Assembly: GCF_003609835.1 (NCBI RefSeq)
Contig: NZ_AP017898.1
Coordinates: forward strand, 3,100,001 to 3,164,000
Reading direction: 5' to 3'
Length of the DNA: 64,000 nt
DNA from: Sphingopyxis sp. FD7
Lineage (GTDB): Bacteria; Pseudomonadota; Alphaproteobacteria; Sphingomonadales; Sphingomonadaceae
Shown: positions 54,130 through 61,269 of the stretch, piece by piece
Layout: every line of letters starts with the position of its first letter
Position numbering within the stretch: position 1 is the stretch's first letter
Translations under genes and position numbers: made by a program
The notes under the pieces: model-generated
Seen by the model: the letters and a program-made list of their open reading frames with translations, nothing else
Database searches by the model: none
What the model was told of the DNA's origin: nothing

Positions 54130-55386
54130 GTGGCCACCCAGATTCGCCTTGCGCCTGAAACCCCGAATCCGCTCGATGTCAGCCGCGCCGAGCTATGGAG
54201 CGAGGATCGCTGGCAGGAACCGATGCGCCAGTTGCGCGCCGAATCGCCGATCTATTACTGCCCCGAATCGAAATTCGGCCCCTATTGGTCGGTGACCACC
54301 TACAAGCCGATCCAGCATATCGAGGCGCTGCCCAAGATTTTCTCGTCCAGCTGGGAATATGGCGGCATCACCGTCGCGGGCGACGGGGTCGAGCATCTGA
54401 AAGAGGGCGAGATTCCCATGCCGATGTTCATCGCCATGGACCCGCCGCAGCACACGGCGCAACGCCGCACCGTCGCCCCCGCCTTCGGCCCTTCCGAAAT
54501 CGAGCGGATGCGCGCCGACACCCAGGCGCGCACCGCCGCGCTGATCGACACGCTGCCGGTCGGCGAGACGTTCGACTGGGTCGAAAAAGTGTCGATCGAA
54601 CTCACCACCGATATGCTCGCGATCCTGTTCGACTTTCCCTGGGCCGACCGGCACAGGCTGACCGCCTGGTCCGACGCGCTCGGCGACATCGAAAGCTTCA
54701 ACACGCTCGAAGAGCGGCAGGCACGGCTCGCGATCGCCTTTGAAATGGGCGCGGCGTTCAAGGAGCTGTGGGACCACAAGGCGAAAAATCCCGGCAAGCA
54801 CGACCTTATTTCGATCATGCTCCAGTCCGACGCGATGAGCCACATGAGCCATGAGGAGTTCATGGGCAACCTCATCCTGCTGATCGTCGGCGGCAACGAC
54901 ACGACGCGCAATTCGATGTCGGCCTATGCCTATGGCCTCCACTGTTTCCCCGAGGAACGCGCCAAGCTCGAGGCGAACCACGACCCCGAACTCGCGGTGA
55001 ATGCGATGCACGAGATCATTCGCTGGCAAACCCCGCTCGCGCACATGCGCCGCACCGCGATGGAGGACACCGAGCTGTTCGGCCACCCGATCAAGGCGCG
55101 CGACAAGATCGCGCTCTGGTACGCCTCGGCGAACCGCGACGAGAGCGTCTTTCCCGACGGCGACCGCATCATCGTCGACCGTGAAAATGCGCGCCGCCAC
55201 CTCGCCTTCGGTTATGGCATCCACCGCTGCGTCGGCGCGCGGGTCGCCGAGTTGCAGCTTACGACGCTGATTTCGGAGATGCAGAAGCGCCGCCTGCGCG
55301 TGAATGTCGTCGGCGCGCCCGAGCGCGTCCATGCAAGCTTCGTCCACGGCTATCGCCGCCTGCCGGTCGAACTCGAACATTATTGA
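54130..55386 (+). CDS. Cytochrome P450, CYP153-like (alkane/fatty-acid terminal hydroxylase)
   Basis: A 418-residue soluble P450. I-helix GGNDTTRN (254-261), ExxR at E295-R298 (EIIRWQTPLAHMRRTA) and heme-binding HLAFGYGIHRCVGARVAELQ with C367 are in place. GGNDTTRNSMS and the QTPLAHMRRTA stretch are typical of CYP153 enzymes that hydroxylate chain ends of alkanes and fatty acids. GTG start has GAGGAG upstream. TTGACA at 54055 may be a -35 box, but no good -10 was found. No ferredoxin or reductase gene is adjacent, so electron partners must be encoded elsewhere. Confidence 0.87.
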   Translation: MATQIRLAPETPNPLDVSRAELWSEDRWQEPMRQLRAESPIYYCPESKFGPYWSVTTYKPIQHIEALPKIFSSSWEYGGITVAGDGVEHLKEGEIPMPMFIAMDPPQHTAQRRTVAPAFGPSEIERMRADTQARTAALIDTLPVGETFDWVEKVSIELTTDMLAILFDFPWADRHRLTAWSDALGDIESFNTLEERQARLAIAFEMGAAFKELWDHKAKNPGKHDLISIMLQSDAMSHMSHEEFMGNLILLIVGGNDTTRNSMSAYAYGLHCFPEERAKLEANHDPELAVNAMHEIIRWQTPLAHMRRTAMEDTELFGHPIKARDKIALWYASANRDESVFPDGDRIIVDRENARRHLAFGYGIHRCVGARVAELQLTTLISEMQKRRLRVNVVGAPERVHASFVHGYRRLPVELEHY

Positions 55387-55441
55387 CCGCGGCTGAAACC
55401 CGGCGCCTGTTTCCGCCGTATAAGGTGGCAGGAGGCAAGAC

Positions 55442-55927
55442 ATGATCGCGCGACGTCATCTTCTGGGCGGCCTGGCGCTTGGCAGCGGCATCGTCGCCGC
55501 GCCGATGCTGTTCGCCAAGTCGGCGCGGCCCAAGGCCGAGCCGGGCTGGCGCCTGTCCGAAGCCGAATGGAAAAAGCGCCTGTCGCCGCTCGAATATCGC
55601 ATACTGCGCGAGGCGGCGACCGAACGACCCTTCACCAGCCCGCTCGACAGGGAAAAGCGCGCCGGCACGTTCGTCTGCGCGGGCTGCGCGCTGCCGCTTT
55701 ATTCGAGCAAGACCAAATATGACAGCGGCACCGGCTGGCCGAGCTTCTGGGCGCCGCTGAAAGGCGCGATCGGCACCGCGACCGACTATGACCTCGGCTA
55801 TCCGCGTACCGAGGTCCATTGTCGGCGCTGCGGTGGCCACCTCGGCCATGTCTTCAACGACGGGCCGAAACCGACGGGCAAGCGTTATTGCATGAATGGC
55901 GCGGCGCTGCGCTTCCGCCCCGCCTAA
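55442..55927 (+). CDS. msrB: Peptide-methionine (R)-S-oxide reductase, exported form
   Basis: A 161-residue MsrB. The zinc cysteines are C79, C82, C127 and C130, the catalytic cysteine C150 in GKRYCMNGAALRF, and YDSGTGWPSFW is the substrate region. The N terminus MIARRHLLGGLALGSGIVAA looks like a Tat-type signal, so the protein probably repairs oxidised methionines outside the cytoplasm. Confidence 0.92.
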   Translation: MIARRHLLGGLALGSGIVAAPMLFAKSARPKAEPGWRLSEAEWKKRLSPLEYRILREAATERPFTSPLDREKRAGTFVCAGCALPLYSSKTKYDSGTGWPSFWAPLKGAIGTATDYDLGYPRTEVHCRRCGGHLGHVFNDGPKPTGKRYCMNGAALRFRPA

Positions 55928-55983
55928 AATTGAATAGGCTGTGTGCTCCCGCGGTCCTGAGCAATAGGTCTTCTCAATTGAAG

Positions 55984-56061
55984 CGTCATCCCGGGGAAGG
56001 CCGGGATCCCACCATCTCCTCCTGATGCACCGGCGAGATTCCGGCCTTCGCCGGGATGACG
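55984..56061. repeat. 78-bp CGTCATCCCGG hairpin without the flank module
   Basis: CGTCATCCCGGGGAAGGCC and the arm CCTTCGCCGGGATGACG form a hairpin of the same 78-bp length as at 48108 and 61152. The centre shares GCACCGGCGAGAT with those copies. The flanks lack the GGGGTGGATTCC and TTGAGGGCA modules. Confidence 0.85.
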
Positions 56062-56101
56062 GGATATAACAGGCCGTGTTTCAGGCCGGCCCGATCATGC
56101 T

Positions 56102-57940
56102 CTAAAAGCCCTTGACCCGCCACACCGCCAGCCCCGCGCGCGATTCGATCGGCACCGCTTCGAGCCACGACGGCGGATTCCTGGCATGGAGTTGCGCGGC
56201 AAGGCTGTCCTTGCGCGCGCGGCGATAGCGCGCAAAATCATTGGCGGTCCGGCAATAGACGATCATCGCCGCCTGCTGACGCCGCACCAGCGCTTCGGCC
56301 GCGGCCGGATCGCCCGCAAAGGCGCGGATCGTGTCGGCCATCGCGTGGCTGTTACGGTGATGCGGCGTCGCGACCAGCCGATGCGAGGTCCAGAAGACGA
56401 GGGGGGCGCCCAGGTCGATCGGGGTCAGCAACGTCGTCGGCGGCAGCCGATTGAGGTCGGCGATCGCCGCCCCGTCAAGGCAGTTGGTGCGGTAGCGGTT
56501 GGTATCGGCGAGCCTGGCCGCAGCGCGCGCCTCTTCCGCTCTCAAGGCGGGCACCGCGAGGCTGAGCAGCGCCGCCACGGCCATGCTCCCAAGCAGCGGC
56601 AGGGTCAGCGCCGCCATGGCCGAGGCAAGGATGCGCGGCACGGCCGCGCGGATCGTCCGCGCCCAGGTCCAGGCGCGCAGGCCGAGCCATGCGCAGCCGG
56701 GCAGCGCGAAAAGATGCGCGGTCGAGACGCTCCGAAAAACCAGCAGCGACAGCGCAGCGGCGCCCAGCAGCGCGGCAATGACCGTCGCCCAGTTTCGCCG
56801 GTCGGCCGCGACCGAGGCGCCGCGCCACGCGAGCAGGGCGCCGACCAGTCCGATGAACGAAGGCACCAGCACATGGATCATGTCTTGCGCCTTTGCGGCC
56901 CAGAGCGGCTGGCCCTCGATGACGTTGCGATACCAGAAATCGACGACGATGGGGTCGAGCGTGGCGAAGGGCCCCTTTGCACACAGGGGTTCGGTCCACA
57001 CCAGCGCCCCCGCGGCGGCTGCACCGCCCAGGATCAGCAGCAGGAAACGCGTCGACATGCGCGCCGGATTGGCGCTGGCCGCGGCGAAAACCACCGCCGC
57101 AGCCGCGACCAATGCCGCTATATAGGGCGCCGACAGCGAATCGCACCAGGCGCCGACGAGACCGGCGGGCCCACGCGTCGCAAACTGCAACAGGATCGCC
57201 CCGCTGGCGAGCGCCCCCATATAACCGCAAAGCCGCGCGCGATCGTCGCCGCGGCCGTTGAGCGCCCAGCGCAGCGCGGCAAGGCCCCCGAACAGCGCCG
57301 ACATCGGCAGCCCTTCGATCGACACCGCGAGCAACGCCGCGGCGAACAGCCCGCCGAACAGCCCCGCGCCCCATGATGCCGGGCGCAGCGCCTGGGCCAT
57401 CACCAGCATCGCGAGCAGGATTTGCCAGCCATGATGATCGACGCGCAGCGGCCTGAACTGGACCAATATATAACCCGACATGATGAGGAACAGCGGAACG
57501 ACATAGGCGATGCGGCGATCCGACAGGTTGCGGTAGCCGAGCGCGCAAGCGACGCTGAGCGCCGCGCCGAGCAATGGCGGCCAGGCCGCCATCACAATGC
57601 GTTCGGCCATGGTCTGACCGAACAGCGGTTGCAGCATCAGAATGCCGATCGCCAGCGGCGCGTCGACGATGCGTGACCAGTGCATCAGCACACCGCCGCC
57701 CGCCGGGTTGACGCGATATTGCGTGAGATCCCACCAGCCCTGCCCCGCAAGCAGATCGCGCACCTGCGCCATGCGCATCGCGTCGTCGGTGTCGCCGAGA
57801 TCGAGCGCTCCGATCGCCCCCCAGTTCGCGGCGATCGCGATCAGGCTCATCAGACCCCAGACGACCAAAGCGATCCGCGTCGGGGTGAACCAGGGGCCGA
57901 GCCGGATGCCGCCCGGCGGCATTGCCGCCGCCTCGCTCAT
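56102..57940 (-). CDS. Putative GT-C glycosyltransferase-like membrane protein
   Basis: A 612-residue protein with about 12 transmembrane helices and a C-terminal soluble part (residues about 480-612). The first large loop holds DLGDTDDAMR (47-56) and GVLMHWSRIVDAPLAIGI, similar in position and charge to the acidic catalytic loop of GT-C enzymes such as STT3/PglB. It is not a clear member of any named family I know. The ATG overlaps the end of gtrA, so gtrA and this gene, with the FAD enzyme upstream, form one operon. Transfer of sugar from a polyprenol carrier is the best guess. Confidence 0.6.
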   Translation of the reverse strand: MSEAAAMPPGGIRLGPWFTPTRIALVVWGLMSLIAIAANWGAIGALDLGDTDDAMRMAQVRDLLAGQGWWDLTQYRVNPAGGGVLMHWSRIVDAPLAIGILMLQPLFGQTMAERIVMAAWPPLLGAALSVACALGYRNLSDRRIAYVVPLFLIMSGYILVQFRPLRVDHHGWQILLAMLVMAQALRPASWGAGLFGGLFAAALLAVSIEGLPMSALFGGLAALRWALNGRGDDRARLCGYMGALASGAILLQFATRGPAGLVGAWCDSLSAPYIAALVAAAAVVFAAASANPARMSTRFLLLILGGAAAAGALVWTEPLCAKGPFATLDPIVVDFWYRNVIEGQPLWAAKAQDMIHVLVPSFIGLVGALLAWRGASVAADRRNWATVIAALLGAAALSLLVFRSVSTAHLFALPGCAWLGLRAWTWARTIRAAVPRILASAMAALTLPLLGSMAVAALLSLAVPALRAEEARAAARLADTNRYRTNCLDGAAIADLNRLPPTTLLTPIDLGAPLVFWTSHRLVATPHHRNSHAMADTIRAFAGDPAAAEALVRRQQAAMIVYCRTANDFARYRRARKDSLAAQLHARNPPSWLEAVPIESRAGLAVWRVKGF

Positions 57941-58368
57941 CCCGCAGCAGCCCGGAACACGATATGGCGGCGCAGCAAATAGGTCGTCTGGAAACTGACG
58001 ATGATCGCCACGAGCTTCGCCAGCCGGGGGTCGAGCCCCAGCGCGCTGCCGCCGCCGACGATCGCGGTGGTGACCGCAAGCCCGACGACCGCCGATCCGA
58101 CGAAGAGCAGCTTCTGGCGATGCCGCTCACCCGTGCCGCGCGCCGCGGCGCCGTCGGCAAAGACGAGGCGGCTGGAGATCAGCCAGTGGACGAGGATGCC
58201 GGCGCAATAGCCGGTAGCCGACGCCGGAACCGGAGCCAGTCCGGCATCGAGCAGGAGCAGGAACAGCCCGGCGTCGCTGCCGAGCGCAAGCGCGCTCGCG
58301 AGCAGATAATTGACCCAGCGGACCTCGCCGCGGCGCACCGATGCGATGAGTCTGAGCGCGGATTGCAT
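57937..58368 (-). CDS. GtrA-family membrane protein
   Basis: A 143-residue protein with four helices (VNYLLASALALGSDAGLFLL, ATGYCAGILVHWLISSRLVF, LLFVGSAVVGLAVTTAIVGG, LAKLVAIIVSFQTTYLLRRH). The pattern matches GtrA proteins, which help polyprenol-linked sugars cross the membrane. It is 25 bases after the FAD enzyme and overlaps the GT-C-like gene by four bases. Confidence 0.85.
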   Translation of the reverse strand: MQSALRLIASVRRGEVRWVNYLLASALALGSDAGLFLLLLDAGLAPVPASATGYCAGILVHWLISSRLVFADGAAARGTGERHRQKLLFVGSAVVGLAVTTAIVGGGSALGLDPRLAKLVAIIVSFQTTYLLRRHIVFRAAAG

Positions 58369-58393
58369 CGCGCCTTTCCCCCCGGCCGAACGC

Positions 58394-59929
58394 TCAGGCG
58401 GCCCTGGCGACGCGCGCGGGCACGTCACGCACCGACGCCAGCGCCGCGCGTTCGCCCTCGGTGCCGCTTTCATGATATTCGGCGTCCTCGTTGACGCCCC
58501 AGATATCGTAAAGCCTCTCGCCCGCGACGATGTTGCGCACGGTCAGCATCGCGGTCATCATCGCATGATCCTGGTTGTTATAGCGGTGCATCCCGTTGCG
58601 CCCGACCATGTGCAGCGTCGGGTAACGCGCCTCGAGCTCGCTGCGCATCGTCTCGACATGCGCGGCATAATCATCGTCATAGACGGGATAGGCCTTTTCC
58701 TGCCGCACCACCGCGCCGCCGACGACGTCCTCGGCCCTGCAAAGACCAAGGATCGCCATTTCCCTGGTCGCGAGTGCAATGAGATCGGCGTCGCTCGACG
58801 ACCACAGCCCGTCACCCTCGAAACAGAAATACTCAAGGCCGACGCACGCTATCGCCGGGTCGGGGACCATTTCGGGCGACCAGCTGCGGAAGTTCTGCAC
58901 GCGGCCGACCTGCACCTGGCTGTCGTGGATATAGATCCAGTTGTCGGGGAAAAGCTCTTCCGAGCGGACCTTGAGCGCGACGGTCAGAAAGTCGCGATAC
59001 TTGAGCCTGGGCGCCGCGGTGAGCGCGCACGCCGGAAGCGGATGGATGCGCGCGGCGAGCTCGCGCATCGGCGCCGAGCTGATGACGCGCGCCGCGTCGA
59101 TGACGACATCGCCGTCGGGTCCGGTCGCGGTCATCCGCCACCGCCCCGTCGTCTGATCCTGCGTCAGCTGCTTGAAGCTGTGACCCATCAGCACATGGTT
59201 GCCACCCGCCAACACCTTGTCGCGTGCGGCCTCCCACATCATGCCGGGGCCGAGCCGCGGATAGCGGAAGGTTTCGAGCAGGGTTTTGGTCGCCATGCCG
59301 TCATTCGGCTTCTTGTTCAGCCCCAGGCTGCGCTTCAGCCCGTCGATCACCGCGCCGCCGAGGCTCAGCCCCTTGATGCGCTGCGCCGCCCAGTCGGCCG
59401 ACATTTCGTCGCACGGCATCCCCCACACCTTTTCGGTATAGGTCTTGAAAAAGATCGAATAGAGCTTCCGCCCGAACTGGCCCACCGTCCAGTCCTCGAA
59501 ACTGCGCACCTTTTTCCTGGGCAGCAGCTTCGCCTTGGCATAGCTCATCATGCACAGGGTCGAGCGGATCACGCCGAGGTTCCACAGCGCCTCGAACGCG
59601 CGCAGGGGATAGCTGTAGAACTTGCCTTCATAATAGATGCGGCTCATCCGCGGCCGCTCGATGAAGTCGTCGGGCAAAATCTCGTTCCACAGCTCGACGA
59701 CTTCGCGGCTTTTCGAGAAAAAGCGGTGCCCGCCGATGTCGAAACGAAAGCCTTCATGCTCGACCGTGCGGCTGATCCCGCCGACGTAGACGGGATCCTT
59801 TTCGATCACCGTGACCGAATAGCCTTGCTTGGTCAGCAGATAGGCGGCGGTGAGTCCCGCCGGCCCCGCGCCGATGATCGCCACATCGACGCTCGTCGGG
59901 CGGTTTTGCGAACCAATGGCTTCGGACAT
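58394..59929 (-). CDS. FAD-dependent oxidoreductase (protoporphyrinogen oxidase / UDP-galactopyranose mutase-like)
   Basis: A 511-residue flavoprotein. The dinucleotide fold is IIGAGPAGLTAAYLLTKQGY (18-37) and IGGHRFFSKSREVVELWNEI follows, a pattern shared by mutase-like and oxidase-like enzymes of COG1232. RYNNQDHAMMTAMLTVRNIV near the C terminus is the flavin-closing segment. Its linkage with GtrA and a GT-C-like protein points to sugar or polyprenol chemistry rather than heme synthesis. The start at 59929 gives a normal N terminus. Confidence 0.82.
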   Translation of the reverse strand: MSEAIGSQNRPTSVDVAIIGAGPAGLTAAYLLTKQGYSVTVIEKDPVYVGGISRTVEHEGFRFDIGGHRFFSKSREVVELWNEILPDDFIERPRMSRIYYEGKFYSYPLRAFEALWNLGVIRSTLCMMSYAKAKLLPRKKVRSFEDWTVGQFGRKLYSIFFKTYTEKVWGMPCDEMSADWAAQRIKGLSLGGAVIDGLKRSLGLNKKPNDGMATKTLLETFRYPRLGPGMMWEAARDKVLAGGNHVLMGHSFKQLTQDQTTGRWRMTATGPDGDVVIDAARVISSAPMRELAARIHPLPACALTAAPRLKYRDFLTVALKVRSEELFPDNWIYIHDSQVQVGRVQNFRSWSPEMVPDPAIACVGLEYFCFEGDGLWSSSDADLIALATREMAILGLCRAEDVVGGAVVRQEKAYPVYDDDYAAHVETMRSELEARYPTLHMVGRNGMHRYNNQDHAMMTAMLTVRNIVAGERLYDIWGVNEDAEYHESGTEGERAALASVRDVPARVARAA

Positions 59930-60090
59930 TCGATTGTTCCCCACAGACAAATCACATTCGCCTCCGCTGTGGCCAAACATGGATAAAAACTGGTTAACAC
60001 GGCGCCCGATTCTTGGCTTTCGGCCCGTCTCGCGCCTTGGGAAGCCACCGGATATGCGATAGCATTGGCCATTCGCAGGAGGCACGCGTC

Positions 60091-61053
60091 ATGGCAGGCG
60101 GACTGGCGATCGTTTTGAGCGGCGGCGGCGCCAAGGGCGCCTTTCAGGTGGGCGTCGTCCACGAACTCGTCGTGAACCGCGGCGTCCGGCTCGACATCGT
60201 CGCCGGCGTTTCGACCGGCGCGATCCAGGCGCTCGGCGTCGCGCAGGACGATGTGCCCGCGCTGCTCGACGCCTGGCTCGGAATCAGGGGAAACAGCTCG
60301 ATCTACAAGCCCCGCCCGCTCGGCGTCGTCGGCGGGCTGCTCGGCGAGGATGCGCTCTACGACACCGCGCCGCTCAAACGGCTGCTCAAACGTTTCGCCA
60401 ATGAGGAAAGGTTGCGCGCGAGCGGGCGCAAGCTGTTGCTCGGCGTCGTCAATCTCGGCACCGGCCGCTATCGCACGATCGACGAGCGTGTGCCCGGCAT
60501 CCACAATTGGGTCTATGCAAGCTGCGCGATGCCGGTCTTCTTCGATCCCTTGAAGACGCGCGCCGCCGACGGGACCGAGGAACAATGGGTCGACGGCGGC
60601 GTGCGCGACGTGACGCCGCTCAGCTCCGCCTTGCAGCTGAATCCGCGCGGGGTGATCGCGGTACGCGCCTCGCCCGCGCCGCAGCCGGGGGCGGTGCGCA
60701 CCTTTCCCAACCTCATCAAGATCGGGCTGCGCGCGGTCGACATCCTCCAGTCGGAGGTGTCGGCGAACGACCTTGCCGGCGCCGCGCTCATCAACGACCT
60801 GATCGCCGCGCGCGAGGGCCAGCTCCGCGCGCTTCAGGCCGCGGGCATCGGCGGCGCCGAGGCCGCGCGCATCCTGCATCCGCTCGACGTCCAGATCGCG
60901 CGCTACCGCTTCGCACCGATCCGCATCATCGAGCCCGACGAAGAGGTCGCCGAAACGCTCGAGTTCGATCCCCAAAAGATCCGCGCCGCCATCGACGCCG
61001 GCCGCCGCGCGGTCGACCGCGAATGGGACGCGCTGGAGCCGTTGCTGAGTTGA
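60091..61053 (+). CDS. Patatin-like phospholipase
   Basis: A 320-residue protein. The oxyanion loop SGGGAKGAF (10-18), the nucleophile S41 in AGVSTGAIQ and the aspartate in WVDGGVRDVTP form the catalytic dyad site. No signal or membrane helix is seen, so it is probably cytoplasmic. GCAGGAGG precedes the ATG at 60091. Divergent from the FAD enzyme; the 161-bp space between shows no clear site. Confidence 0.9.
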   Translation: MAGGLAIVLSGGGAKGAFQVGVVHELVVNRGVRLDIVAGVSTGAIQALGVAQDDVPALLDAWLGIRGNSSIYKPRPLGVVGGLLGEDALYDTAPLKRLLKRFANEERLRASGRKLLLGVVNLGTGRYRTIDERVPGIHNWVYASCAMPVFFDPLKTRAADGTEEQWVDGGVRDVTPLSSALQLNPRGVIAVRASPAPQPGAVRTFPNLIKIGLRAVDILQSEVSANDLAGAALINDLIAAREGQLRALQAAGIGGAEAARILHPLDVQIARYRFAPIRIIEPDEEVAETLEFDPQKIRAAIDAGRRAVDREWDALEPLLS

Positions 61054-61125
61054 GGTCGGCGGGCGACCCGAAGCCGCTATGGCCGCCGAGGCGGCCTCCG
61101 TCCGAATTATCGAGAAGGCGGCATT

Positions 61126-61262
61126 CGACCGGTAGTTGCCCTCAACTTTATCGTCATCCCGGCGCAGGCCGGGATCTCACCCTATCGGTTTACCGCACCG
61201 GCGAGATCCCGGCCTGCGCCGGGATGACGAATATGGGAAAGGCAGGAATCCACCCCAAAGCC
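61126..61262. repeat. Composite intergenic element, second copy with inverted flanks
   Basis: Core 61152-61229 (78 bp) matches 48108-48185 in the same direction on the plus strand, including the asymmetric centre CTATCGGTTTACCGCACC. The flanks are those of 48074-48211 but exchanged and inverted: CGACCGGTAGTTGCCCTCAA on the left and GGCAGGAATCCACCCCAAAG on the right. Four arm bases differ as complementary pairs from the first copy. Confidence 0.9.
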
Positions 61263-61269
61263 GTCATCG

